A DNA stretch of 10,771 nt from Pseudomonadota bacterium (GCA_009839635.1 VXPJ01000050.1:1-10771); one strand, 5' to 3'. Shown: positions 1 to 7,762, counted from the first letter of the stretch. The notes: generated from the letters alone by a model not told the origin. A program made the numbers and translations.

Positions 1-1512
1 GGCCTGGCTCCTGTGCACCACGGTGGACAAGGCATCCACCCGCTCGCCGTTGATCAGGATGTCAAGCTTGACCAGGGGCGCCGCTGCAAAATGAGACTGT
101 TCATAGTCAAACGAGGCGTAACCGCGGCTGACCGACTTCAGCTTGTCGAAAAAATCCAGGGCCACTTCACTCAGCGGCAATTCGAACACCAGGGACACCT
201 GGCTGCCATGGTAGTGCAGGCTCTTTTGCGTACCCCGCCGCTCCATGCACAGGGTGATTACATTGCCGACAAACTTGTGTGGCACCAGAATGGATGCCTG
301 GATCACCGGTTCCCGGACTTCCCGAATCCTGTTGGCCGGCGGCAGTGCCGAGGGATTGTGAACATAGCTGGTTTCACCATCCGTGGTATGCACTTCATGC
401 ACTACCGTAGGTGCGGTGGTGATCAGGTCCAGTGCGTATTCACGTTCCAGGCGCTCCTGGACGATTTCCATATGCAGCATGCCAAGAAAACCGCACCGAA
501 AGCCAAACCCCAGGGCATCCGAGGTTTCCGGTTCATACGTAAAGGCCGAGTCGTTGAGGCGTAGTTTTTCAAGCGCAGTGCGAAACGGCTCGTAGTCGTT
601 GGAGTTGATTGGAAAGACGCCCGCAAAAACATTGGGCTGGACTTCCTTGAATCCTTCCAGCGGGCTGTCCGCAGGATTTGAGGCCGACGTAAAGGTGTCG
701 CCTATTTTCGCTGCAGAAACATCCTTGATTCCGCAGACCACGAACCCCACCTGCCCCGACTCCAGGCTCTGCGTGTTTGTACGCTTGGGAGTGAATATTC
801 CCAGTTTCTCGACTTGGTAGCGCTGGCCCGATGACATGGCCGTGATTTTCTGTTTTGGCCTGATGGCGCCCTGCACCACGCGCACGAGCGAGATCACACC
901 CACGTAACTGTCAAACCACGAATCGATGACCAGCGCTTTCAGCGGTGCAGATTCCATCCCCGCGGGTGCAGGGAACCGGTGCACGATCGCTTCCAGCACT
1001 TCTTCCACTCCCTGTCCGGTCTTGGCACTCACCAGCAACGGCTCCGATGCATCAATGCCGATCACTTCCTCGATCTCGGATGCCACGCGCACGGGGTCCG
1101 CAGACGGCAGGTCAATCTTGTTGAGCACAGGGATGATCTCCAGGCCGAGGGCAACTGCGGTGTGACAATTGGCAACGCTCTGGGCCTCCACGCCCTGACA
1201 GGCATCAACGATCAGCAGCGCGCCTTCGCAGGCAGCCAGGGAGCGCGACACCTCATAGGAAAAGTCAACGTGCCCGGGGGTGTCGATGAAATTCAGTCCG
1301 TATTCCTGGCCATCCCTGGCCCGGTATCGCAAGGATACGCTCTGCGCCTTGATCGTGATTCCACGCTCGCGCTCGAGATCCATGGAGTCCAGCACCTGTT
1401 CACTCATCTCGCGCTCGGACAGGCCACCGCAGTGCTGGATGAAGCGGTCAGCTAACGTGGATTTCCCATGGTCGATATGTGCGATGATGGAAAAGTTGCG
1501 GATACGCTCCAT
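1..1512 (-). CDS. lepA: Translation elongation factor 4 (LepA), 3' end outside window
   Basis: LepA/EF4 is a ribosome-associated translational GTPase related to EF-G. The reading frame starts at ATG 1512 and runs open to base 1, giving 504 codons. The family is near 600 residues, so about 95 C-terminal residues are missing, including the LepA-specific C-terminal domain. All GTPase motifs are visible: P-loop AHIDHGKS (residues 11-18), switch I RGITIK (50-55), DTPGH (77-81), NKID (131-134) and SAK (about 162-164). EF-G-like domains II, III and V follow, with family-typical stretches such as LGFGFRCGFLGMLHMEIVQE. The start is supported by the standard MERIRNFSIIAHIDHGKS N-terminus. An AAGG lies 11 nt upstream, which is rather far for a ribosome binding site. 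The gene is 88 bp downstream of the degQ-like gene on the same strand and may be read from the stress operon. In Pseudomonas lepB normally follows; that cannot be seen here. Confidence 0.97.
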   Translation of the reverse strand, partial: MERIRNFSIIAHIDHGKSTLADRFIQHCGGLSEREMSEQVLDSMDLERERGITIKAQSVSLRYRARDGQEYGLNFIDTPGHVDFSYEVSRSLAACEGALLIVDACQGVEAQSVANCHTAVALGLEIIPVLNKIDLPSADPVRVASEIEEVIGIDASEPLLVSAKTGQGVEEVLEAIVHRFPAPAGMESAPLKALVIDSWFDSYVGVISLVRVVQGAIRPKQKITAMSSGQRYQVEKLGIFTPKRTNTQSLESGQVGFVVCGIKDVSAAKIGDTFTSASNPADSPLEGFKEVQPNVFAGVFPINSNDYEPFRTALEKLRLNDSAFTYEPETSDALGFGFRCGFLGMLHMEIVQERLEREYALDLITTAPTVVHEVHTTDGETSYVHNPSALPPANRIREVREPVIQASILVPHKFVGNVITLCMERRGTQKSLHYHGSQVSLVFELPLSEVALDFFDKLKSVSRGYASFDYEQSHFAAAPLVKLDILINGERVDALSTVVHRSQA

Positions 1513-1533
1513 GTCATTAACAACCTTGACCAG

Positions 1534-1575
1534 CAGGCCCCCTCTTGTACCTGTACCCGTGGATCACCGGGCCTG
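1534..1575 (-). repeat. Inverted repeat in the lepA leader
   Basis: A perfect 7-bp inverted repeat (CAGGCCC / GGGCCTG) has 28 bases between its arms and lies in the 88-bp gap between degQ and lepA. It ends about 20 bases before the lepA start. A small GTAC-AG-GTAC repeat lies inside the loop. There is no T-run after it, so it is not a normal intrinsic terminator. It could be a leader hairpin or chance in GC-rich DNA. Confidence 0.25.
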
Positions 1576-1600
1576 TGCATGATACCTCATCAGCATCCTC

Positions 1601-3037
1601 TCACGGTTTTTCAGGGATCCGCATGGCCAGAAATTCCGGGCCTTGCGGGCGTTGCACGAGCAAGGAGACATACTTACCGGCCGGCAGATTTTCAACGAGG
1701 GCCTTGAAGTCACCGACCGTATCCACAGGTTTGCCATTGACCATCTGGATCACATCGCCCTTCCGGATTCCTGCAAATTTCGCAGGGTCCCCTTGTACAT
1801 CAAGTACCACCAGGCCACCCTTGTCCAGCTTCATGGTCTCGGTCTCCTGTTCAGAGAGTGCGCGCAGGGACAGGCCCAGCACGGTATCGGTCTGTTCTTC
1901 CTCGGGGTCATCCTGGCTTGCCAGGACCTGGTCCTTGTCCGGTAACTGACCGATCTTCAGCTTGACGATCCGGGTCTTGCCATCGCGCATGACTTTCAGT
2001 TTTACAGTCTCACCCACCTTGGTCTGACCGACCATGACCGGCAACGCGGCAGAACTTTCTATCTCTTCGCCGTTATAGCCCAAAATGATGTCACCCACCT
2101 CAAGATCCGTATCCTCTGCCGGGCTTCCGGGCAGGATCTTGGCCACCAGCGCGCCCGCCGGCTTGTCCATGCCAAAGGACTGGGCAAGCTCCATGGTCAC
2201 TTCCTGGATGTACACTCCCAGCCAGCCCCGGGAGACGAAACCATGGGTCTTGAGCTGATCCACGACATCGACGGCAACTTCGATCGGGATGGCAAACGAC
2301 AAGCCCATAAAGCCGCCTGAGCGGGTGTAGATCTGGGAATTGATGCCGATCACATTGCCATCCAGGTCAAACAGCGGGCTGCCGGAATTTCCCGGGTTGA
2401 TTGCCACATCCGTCTGGATGAACGGGACATAGTTCTCACTCGGCAGGCTGCGTCCCTTGGCACTCACGATGCCCGCGGTCACCGAAGCGTCAAACCCGAA
2501 CGGCGAGCCTATGGCCAGCACCCACTGCCCGACCCTCACGTCCTCGGAAGTGCCAAGCTGGGCTGTCGGCAAATCCGAGGCGTCCAGTTTCAGCAATGCA
2601 ATGTCACTGCGGGGATCGCTGCCGACGAGTTCGGCGACCAGCATCCTTCGATCGCTCAGCTTGACGATGATCTCTTCCGCATCCTTCACGACATGGTGAT
2701 TGGTAATGACGTAGCCGTCATCCGAAATAATGAAGCCGGAGCCCAGTGAGCGTGAATTGAAGGACTCCCCGCCACCTTCGCCTTGTTCGCCAAAAAACCT
2801 TTGGAAAAAATCACCAAACGGACCGTCTTTGGGGAACCCGGGAATGTCCATGCCGGGAGGCAGACCGCGCTGCACCCTGGTCGGTTTGCTTGTACTGATA
2901 TTCACTACAACGCCAGCAGTGTCTTCGACGAGTTCAGTAAAGTCCGGAAGACCGGAACGACTCTGGGCCTGGGCAGCAATCGCCAGCAGGAAACCGAACC
3001 CGATTAAGTAACTTACAACAGTATTCCCAATTTTCAT
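1601..3037 (-). CDS. mucD: Periplasmic Do-like serine protease (DegQ/MucD)
   Basis: This is an HtrA-family periplasmic serine protease and chaperone that clears misfolded envelope proteins; in Pseudomonas MucD damps AlgU signalling. With the ATG at 3037 it has 478 residues, the usual Do/DegQ length. An N-terminal signal peptide is visible (hydrophobic core YLIGFGFLLAIAAQA). The trypsin-like domain carries the triad: His about 115 (TNHHVV), Asp about 145 (DPRSDIALLK), Ser about 218 (NPGNSGSPL). PDZ1 follows at about 270-360 and PDZ2 at about 388-475 (GIRKGDVIQMVNG). I prefer ATG 3037 over GTG 3046 because GGAG sits 8 bases before the ATG, while the GTG lies only one base after that GGAG. It follows rseB after about 110 bp, in the place where mucC then mucD occur in Pseudomonas. 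The mucD symbol rests on that context; degQ would fit equally by sequence. Confidence 0.93.
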   Translation of the reverse strand: MKIGNTVVSYLIGFGFLLAIAAQAQSRSGLPDFTELVEDTAGVVVNISTSKPTRVQRGLPPGMDIPGFPKDGPFGDFFQRFFGEQGEGGGESFNSRSLGSGFIISDDGYVITNHHVVKDAEEIIVKLSDRRMLVAELVGSDPRSDIALLKLDASDLPTAQLGTSEDVRVGQWVLAIGSPFGFDASVTAGIVSAKGRSLPSENYVPFIQTDVAINPGNSGSPLFDLDGNVIGINSQIYTRSGGFMGLSFAIPIEVAVDVVDQLKTHGFVSRGWLGVYIQEVTMELAQSFGMDKPAGALVAKILPGSPAEDTDLEVGDIILGYNGEEIESSAALPVMVGQTKVGETVKLKVMRDGKTRIVKLKIGQLPDKDQVLASQDDPEEEQTDTVLGLSLRALSEQETETMKLDKGGLVVLDVQGDPAKFAGIRKGDVIQMVNGKPVDTVGDFKALVENLPAGKYVSLLVQRPQGPEFLAMRIPEKP

Positions 3038-3062
3038 TATCTGCACTCCGCGTTAACGTACT

Positions 3063-3099
3063 GGTCTGTCTTGCACACTACTTCGTTACAAGCCAGACC
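3063..3099 (-). repeat. Inverted repeat upstream of the DegQ/MucD gene
   Basis: Arms of 11 bases with one mismatch (GGTCTG-G-CTTG and CAAG-A-CAGACC on the minus strand) are separated by 15 bases, in the gap between rseB and the protease gene. It ends 13 bases before the GGAG ribosome binding site. No T-run follows on either strand, so a classical terminator is unlikely. It may be an RNA hairpin in the leader, a processing site or a protein-binding dyad. The function is unknown. Confidence 0.4.
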
Positions 3100-3147
3100 T
3101 TGTGATCCAAGTAAAGAGTTAAACGGGTTTATGCGGGCAACCGGCAG

Positions 3148-4113
3148 TCAGGGACCCGAGTAGAAAACTGACTCGCCAATGCTTATTACAGTGCCCTCGG
3201 GAACCTCGCCGATGACTGTGATCTGATGCCGGTTCAGATCACGTGCATACGCACTGATCACCCCTTTGTTGTGTACACCTTCATAAAAGTGCCGGGGATC
3301 CTTCACCTTGCTGATGAATACCGAAACCGAGGCCAGGCCATCCGTCAGCACAATATGCTGGACCGGGCTTTTGCTTGCGCTCGTCTGGCGCCTTGTCACG
3401 CTGCTCAGGGAAAACCCAGGAGGTAAATTGCGTATTTTCCATGCATGATCCGGTGGCATTTCCCCGTCTTGTCCAAGCCCCGCGACCTTCCATGTGTAAC
3501 CTTCCAGGGGTGTGCTTCGACTGAACATCGAATCCGGCACGGATTCGAGCATGCTGAAGCTGGTGAACATCATGCTTTCTATGCTTTCACCTTCTGTATC
3601 GAAGGTTCTTGATTTGAGCAACATTCCCGAATCGGTATCGATGCACAGTTCATGCCCATACCGATAGGCATCCAGAGGGGTGAAGCGCACGATCTGGCAG
3701 ATGAACCCGGCAATCCGTGCCGAACCTGTTTCCTTCAATTTGTAGTGCAGGGCCAGATCGTCGAGATTCTCCGGCAAAAAGGATGGCAGGCCGTATCGGG
3801 ACGATGCTGTTTCAATGACGACCAGCTTATCTTTCGGCCAAATGCAGGTCAGCACATCCCGGTCCCGGATCACTTCCCGTGCATCGCCTGTAAGGGACAC
3901 CAGCTTTTCGCGTACACCGTAGTCCGAGTGGCCATGCACAATTTTCAAGGTCTCCACCTTGCCGTCGTGCATAAACACGAACGTACCCTGGTAATTGCCA
4001 GTCTCCAGGGTATGGTTCATCTGGTTCAACAACTTCCAGATTTTGTCTTCTGCCAAAACGGCAGAAATATTGCCTGCCAGCAAGGTGGCCAGCAGCAGTC
4101 GAATCAAAAACAT
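3148..4113 (-). CDS. rseB: Sigma-E regulatory protein RseB (MucB), periplasmic
   Basis: RseB/MucB binds the periplasmic part of the anti-sigma factor RseA/MucA and shields it from DegS-type cleavage; it releases when envelope lipids or mislocalised lipopolysaccharide accumulate (family knowledge). The 321-residue product matches the usual 315-320. It opens with a clear signal peptide (MFLIRLLLATLLAGNISAVLA, cleavage probably before ED). The N-terminal LolA-like domain spans about 22-210 with the family stretch NYQGTFVFMHDGKVETLKIVH, and a smaller C-terminal domain spans about 220-321. It starts only 3 bases after the rseA stop and has no evident Shine-Dalgarno sequence, so translation is probably coupled to rseA. 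Identification rests on both sequence and operon position. Confidence 0.93.
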   Translation of the reverse strand: MFLIRLLLATLLAGNISAVLAEDKIWKLLNQMNHTLETGNYQGTFVFMHDGKVETLKIVHGHSDYGVREKLVSLTGDAREVIRDRDVLTCIWPKDKLVVIETASSRYGLPSFLPENLDDLALHYKLKETGSARIAGFICQIVRFTPLDAYRYGHELCIDTDSGMLLKSRTFDTEGESIESMMFTSFSMLESVPDSMFSRSTPLEGYTWKVAGLGQDGEMPPDHAWKIRNLPPGFSLSSVTRRQTSASKSPVQHIVLTDGLASVSVFISKVKDPRHFYEGVHNKGVISAYARDLNRHQITVIGEVPEGTVISIGESVFYSGP

Positions 4114-4116
4114 TTT

Positions 4117-4662
4117 CTATTGATTGCCATTTTCACTGTAGGGACGGTTGTAACTTACAATTCTCACGCGGGGCATGGACACGCGGGGCGATGCATATTC
4201 GGCATGGTTGACGATGTAGCTGTTGAAGTCCTCGGCCGCCTTGGGGCTTGAGGCAAAATCCTGAACCTCGTCCTCGGCCACGTGCTCGGCGATCTGCATC
4301 GGGGCAACGCTTGATGACGGGGTCAACGGGATAAAATCCTGCAGCATCACGAAAGAAAAGACGGCGAGCAAGGCAGCGATTCCCATCCCCACCGGGATCT
4401 TCATGTTCCCGGGCCAGTGCATCGGTCTCCGGGCTCCCGACTCCGGGTCGGGAGACAGTTTGCCCATGACTTCCTTGCTGAAATCGGGATTCAGCCGGCT
4501 GGGCAGTTGCCTGCGCATGGCATCGCCGATGAGGTTGTAACGCTGGTACGTTGAATACAGTTCTGGGTCCTGCTGTATTTCCTTTAAAATGCGCCGAGTT
4601 TCAAACTCGGAGATCTCTTCATCCAGTATTCTGGATACAAGTTCCTGGTCCGTTTCCTTCAT
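4117..4662 (-). CDS. rseA: Anti-sigma-E factor RseA (MucA), single-pass membrane protein
   Basis: This is the inner-membrane anti-sigma factor that holds RpoE inactive until regulated proteolysis releases it. The 181-residue product has a cytoplasmic N-terminal sigma-binding domain (about 1-70; E-T-R-R-I-L-K-E-I and YQRYNLIGDAMR are typical of the family). One transmembrane segment lies at about 90-108 (VGMGIAALLAVFSFVML), and the rest is a periplasmic tail of about 70 residues. The tail ends in a conserved-looking NSYIVNHAEYAS...VRIVSY block, the kind of region RseB contacts in this family. It begins 20 bases after the rpoE stop with an AGAGAGA ribosome binding site, and is followed directly by rseB. 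No DegS or RseP gene is in the window, so the proteases that act on it must be elsewhere. Confidence 0.92.
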   Translation of the reverse strand: MKETDQELVSRILDEEISEFETRRILKEIQQDPELYSTYQRYNLIGDAMRRQLPSRLNPDFSKEVMGKLSPDPESGARRPMHWPGNMKIPVGMGIAALLAVFSFVMLQDFIPLTPSSSVAPMQIAEHVAEDEVQDFASSPKAAEDFNSYIVNHAEYASPRVSMPRVRIVSYNRPYSENGNQ

Positions 4663-4682
4663 GGCGTGATCTCTCTGTACAT

Positions 4683-5258
4683 TCAGTATAGCAGCGGTTT
4701 AAGGCATTTATCGATGGCCGCACGTGCGCGAAAAATCCTGGACCTGACCGTCCCGACCGGACACTGCATTACACTGGCGATTTCGTCATAGCTCATACCC
4801 TCGATTTCGCGCAGCGTGATGGCGGTTCTCAGATCATCATGCAGTCCCTGTATCACTTGCCAGACGGTATTCTCGATCTCGCGGGTAAGCAAGTTCCCTT
4901 CCGGAGTATCCTGCTCTTTCATCAGGGTAGCCGACTCCATACGCTCGGCATCCTCGACATCCACCGTATAGGTGGGCGTCTTGCGGCGTTTCGACACGAT
5001 ATGATTCTTGGCGGAATTAACCACAATCTGATACAGCCACGTATAAAAAGCGCTGTCACCCCGAAAATTTGCTAGCCCCCGATAGGCCTTGATAAAAGCT
5101 TCCTGCGCGACATCCTGGGCCTCGTCCTCATCCTGTACAAAGCGACGCACAAGATTGATCACCTTGTACTGATACTTGATTACCAGTGCATCGAATGCTG
5201 CCTTGTCCCCTCTCTGAGCTCTTCTTACCAGCTCCCTATCGTGATTGTTTGCGCCCAT
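4683..5258 (-). CDS. rpoE: RNA polymerase sigma factor RpoE (AlgU type, ECF)
   Basis: This is an extracytoplasmic-function sigma factor that directs RNA polymerase to envelope-stress promoters. It has 191 residues, the same length as E. coli RpoE, and is highly similar along its length. Region 2 spans about 25-92 (DVAQEAFIKAYRGL, then FRGDSAFYTWLYQI, the -10 recognition part). Region 4 spans about 130-185 with a helix-turn-helix (MSYDEIASVMQCPVGTVRSRIFRAR, -35 recognition). ATG 5258 is well supported by AAAGGAG placed 10 bases upstream. It is the first gene of the minus-strand operon rpoE-rseA-rseB-degQ and diverges from nadB, as in Pseudomonas (algU) and E. coli. A candidate promoter of its own specificity lies upstream, which suggests positive autoregulation. 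Confidence 0.97.
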   Translation of the reverse strand: MGANNHDRELVRRAQRGDKAAFDALVIKYQYKVINLVRRFVQDEDEAQDVAQEAFIKAYRGLANFRGDSAFYTWLYQIVVNSAKNHIVSKRRKTPTYTVDVEDAERMESATLMKEQDTPEGNLLTREIENTVWQVIQGLHDDLRTAITLREIEGMSYDEIASVMQCPVGTVRSRIFRARAAIDKCLKPLLY

Positions 5259-5311
5259 TTGGGCTTGGCTCCTTTACCATCGGCTGTCCCTAGCTGACTT
5301 GCCATACCCAC

Positions 5312-5338
5312 TATGACAATTTCAAATCGAAAGAGTTC
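5312..5338 (-). promoter_or_regulatory. Candidate sigma-E (AlgU) promoter of the rpoE operon
   Basis: On the minus strand, GAACTC (5338-5333) is followed after 16 bases by TCATA (5316-5312). The known sigma-E/AlgU consensus is GAACTT, 16-17 bases, then TCTGA or TCAAA. The match is 5 of 6 at -35; at -10 the T, C and final A agree. The start would fall near 5305, giving a leader of about 45 bases to the rpoE ATG. Position, strand and spacing fit the known autoregulation of this operon in relatives. The assignment is by eye only. Confidence 0.6.
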
Positions 5339-5449
5339 TTACCGGACCCTTGTGATTTCCCATATTACTGTGTAACCACCCGGTTTTGCTAAACTGGGAC
5401 ATATCATTTGCAACGCAGTCCGTCTGCATTACGGGAAATTCGTCCACTC

Positions 5450-7129
5450 ATGCATGATTTCGACGTACTGATCATCGGCAGCGGCGCCGCCGGCCTGAGC
5501 CTGGCGTTGCGCATTGACCCGAGCATGCAGGTGGCTGTGCTCTCCAAGGGCAGCCTGGATGCAGGCAGTACGGCCTGGGCCCAGGGCGGGATTTCCGCGG
5601 TCATCGACGAAGGCGACTCCATTGACCAGCACATGGCGGACACCGTGGATGCGGGTGTGGGACTTTGCGACGAAAACGCGGTGTATCACACCGTCGTCCA
5701 TGGCAAGGAAATGATCGCCTGGCTGACGGACCTCGGTATCAGGTTCACGCGCGAGAAAGGGGCAGACGGTAAATCCTATTTGCACCTGACGCGCGAAGGC
5801 GGTCACACCCAGCGAAGGGTGGTGCATGCAGCGGATGCAACGGGCCGGGCCATACAGAATACGCTCATCCGAGCCGTCTCCGAGAAAGCGCATATCCAGG
5901 TATTCGAACAGCACATCACAATTGACCTGATCACCACGCACAAGCTCCCGGGTGCGCCAGGCGCCGGGGCCGAGAACCGCTGCGTGGGCGCCTATGTACT
6001 GGATACAGGCAAGCAGCGTGTGGAGACATTCAGGGCCCGGCACGTCGTACTGGCAACGGGAGGCGCGAACAAGGTATACCTGTACACCAGCAACCCGGAT
6101 GGATCATCGGGAGATGGCATTGCCATGGCCTGGCGGGCGGGCTGTCGCATTGCAAACATGGAATTCATGCAATTCCACCCCACATGCCTGTACCACCCAA
6201 ACGCAAAGTCCTATCTGATCACGGAGAGCGTGCGAGGAGAAGGAGGCAGACTGCTGCTTCCCGATGGTTCGGATTTCATGCATGAATTTGACTCGCGCGG
6301 CGTACTCGCACCCCGCGACATCGTTGCCCGTGCAATCGACCACAAGATGAAAAAGCTGGGTATCGATTGCGTGTATCTGGACATCAGCCACAAGCCCAAG
6401 AAATTCATACAGCAGCACTTTCCCAACGTCTATGCACGTTGTTTGAAACTGGGCTATGACATGTGCAGGGAGCCGGTACCGGTGGTACCTGCCGCGCATT
6501 ACACCTGCGGCGGAGTGATGACGGACCTGAAGGGCCGTACGGATGTCAGCCATCTGTACGCGATTGGTGAGACCACGCACACCGGGTTGCATGGTGCTAA
6601 TCGCATGGCCAGCAATTCCCTGCTTGAATGCCTGGTCTTTGCCAATGCAACGAGCCAGGAGATCAATGCCGACAACCACCCGCAAGCATTCGATTGGAAC
6701 ATCCCTCCATGGGATGAGAGTCGTGTGACAGAACCCGATGAAGAGATTGTTGTCGCCCATAACTGGGACGAATTGAGAAGGTTCATGTGGGACTACGTGG
6801 GCATCGTACGCACCACAAAGCGGCTCCAGCGGGCCAAACGGCGAGTGGATTTGCTCATCTCGGAAATTGACGAGTATTACAGCAACTTCCGTGTGAACGG
6901 TGACCTGATCGAGTTGAGGAACATCACGCTGGTTGCAGACATCATCATCAAGAGCGCATTGTCCCGCAAAGAAAGTCGCGGCCTGCACTATACCCTCGAC
7001 TATCCGGGCACGAACCCTGAACTGGAACACATCGACACGGTGCTGGACCCGAACACCGAAGCCTTTGCACAAAAACAGCAGGCATGGCTGCCTGAGACCA
7101 ACCCTCAGACTGTGCTTTTCAGGAGGTGA
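5450..7129 (+). CDS. nadB: L-aspartate oxidase NadB
   Basis: NadB is an FAD-dependent cytoplasmic enzyme that oxidises L-aspartate to iminoaspartate, the first step of de novo NAD synthesis; NadA then makes quinolinate. With ATG 5450 it has 559 residues (E. coli 540). It opens with the dinucleotide-binding motif VLIIGSGAAGLS (GxGxxG at 10-15). Next come STAWAQGGISA near 40-50, LTREGGH, ATGGANKVY, and FMQFHPTCLYHP and ESVRGEG in the capping domain. LAPRDIVARAID supplies an active-site Arg and HYTCGGV follows. GANRMASNSLLECLV closes the FAD site, and the C-terminal helical part contains MWDYVGIVR and RKESRGLHYTLDYP. A TTG at 5408 would add 14 residues that do not resemble NadB. Neither start has a strong ribosome binding site, but the protein from 5450 fits the family N-terminus. 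The gene diverges from rpoE, and its 3' end overlaps orn. Confidence 0.95.
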   Translation: MHDFDVLIIGSGAAGLSLALRIDPSMQVAVLSKGSLDAGSTAWAQGGISAVIDEGDSIDQHMADTVDAGVGLCDENAVYHTVVHGKEMIAWLTDLGIRFTREKGADGKSYLHLTREGGHTQRRVVHAADATGRAIQNTLIRAVSEKAHIQVFEQHITIDLITTHKLPGAPGAGAENRCVGAYVLDTGKQRVETFRARHVVLATGGANKVYLYTSNPDGSSGDGIAMAWRAGCRIANMEFMQFHPTCLYHPNAKSYLITESVRGEGGRLLLPDGSDFMHEFDSRGVLAPRDIVARAIDHKMKKLGIDCVYLDISHKPKKFIQQHFPNVYARCLKLGYDMCREPVPVVPAAHYTCGGVMTDLKGRTDVSHLYAIGETTHTGLHGANRMASNSLLECLVFANATSQEINADNHPQAFDWNIPPWDESRVTEPDEEIVVAHNWDELRRFMWDYVGIVRTTKRLQRAKRRVDLLISEIDEYYSNFRVNGDLIELRNITLVADIIIKSALSRKESRGLHYTLDYPGTNPELEHIDTVLDPNTEAFAQKQQAWLPETNPQTVLFRR

Positions 7130-7647
7130 CTCCGATAGTATCTGAGCTCCTCGATTGAGCCCCGGATATCGTCCAGTGCAAGGTGCTTGGATTCTTTATC
7201 AAAGCCCCTCTCTTTCGGGTACCAGCGTTGTGCCAGCTCCTTCAGGGTACTGACGTCAAGATTGCGGTAGTGGAAGTAGCGTTCGAGTTCAGGCATGAAC
7301 CGCGCCAGGAACCGCCGGTCCTGGCATATGCTGTTGCCACACATCGGGGAATCATTGCTGGGCACATGCTGGCGAATGAAATTCAGGACCGCCTGCTCCG
7401 CCTGCGCCTCACTGACCTCGCTGTTTCGGACGCGTTCGGTCAATCCGGACCTGGCATGCTGCTTGGTATTCCAGTCATCCATGGCCTGGAGCACCGAGGG
7501 TTCCTGGTGAATTGCAAGCACGGGTCCCACCGCCAGTTCTTCCAGGTCCTTGTTGGTAACCACGGCCGCAATTTCAATGATACGGTCGCTGAAGGGGTCG
7601 AGGCCCGTCATTTCCAAATCGATCCAAACCAGATTACCGGAGCGCAT
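7105..7647 (-). CDS. orn: Oligoribonuclease Orn
   Basis: Orn is a 3'-to-5' exoribonuclease of the DEDDh family that degrades very short RNAs, including the pGpG left from cyclic-di-GMP breakdown. From ATG 7647 the protein has 180 residues (E. coli 181). The metal-binding and catalytic residues are visible: D10 and E12 in IDLEMTG, D110 in CGNSICQDRRFL, and H155 and D160 in HLALDDIR. Other family blocks are DRIIEIA, MDDWN and YFHYRNLDVSTLKELA. The frame is open upstream to an ATG at 7701, which would add 18 residues absent from relatives, so I prefer 7647; the ribosome binding site there is weak. It is 143 bp downstream of recR on the same strand. It ends inside the 3' end of the convergent nadB. 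Confidence 0.95.
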   Translation of the reverse strand: MRSGNLVWIDLEMTGLDPFSDRIIEIAAVVTNKDLEELAVGPVLAIHQEPSVLQAMDDWNTKQHARSGLTERVRNSEVSEAQAEQAVLNFIRQHVPSNDSPMCGNSICQDRRFLARFMPELERYFHYRNLDVSTLKELAQRWYPKERGFDKESKHLALDDIRGSIEELRYYRSHLLKSTV

Positions 7648-7732
7648 ACATACCCGCTTTCTTGCATGTTTTACAGGATTTACTCTGGAAAAATTTAACA
7701 CATAACTGTGCCGGACCCGGTGAAATTTTCAG

Positions 7733-7762
7733 GGCCACATCCAAGTCGGCACAAATATGGCC
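7733..7762 (-). repeat. Inverted repeat between recR and orn
   Basis: On the minus strand, GGCCATAT and ATGTGGCC can form an 8-bp stem with one G-U pair and a 14-base loop. On the plus strand the same position is a C-A mismatch, so the pairing favours minus-strand RNA. It lies 28 bases after the recR stop. No T-run follows, so it is not a standard terminator. It may be a 3'-end or processing hairpin, or chance. A second pair, GTGCCG/CGGCAC, overlaps it and could form an alternative fold. I see no credible gene in the 143-bp gap. Confidence 0.25.

Noticed and set aside
13..564. 183-residue plus-strand frame at the left edge
   Set aside because: It is antisense to lepA, whose frame is open and matches the family throughout.
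3063..3127. A second sigma-E promoter for the DegQ/MucD gene (AACTC near 3120 and TCTG downstream)
   Set aside because: The spacing is 18 and the -35 lacks the leading G, so the match is too weak to call.
6104..7072. 322-residue minus-strand open frame
   Set aside because: It lies wholly antisense to nadB, whose family motifs are continuous through the region; it is a shadow of that coding frame.
7121..7129. Perfect AGGAGGTGA at the nadB stop as a ribosome binding site for a downstream plus-strand gene
   Set aside because: No start codon follows at a suitable distance, and the plus strand beyond is antisense to orn.
7100..7165. Bidirectional terminator between nadB and orn (AGGAG/CTCCT pairs)
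   Set aside because: The stems are only 4-5 bp with long loops and no T-run on either strand.
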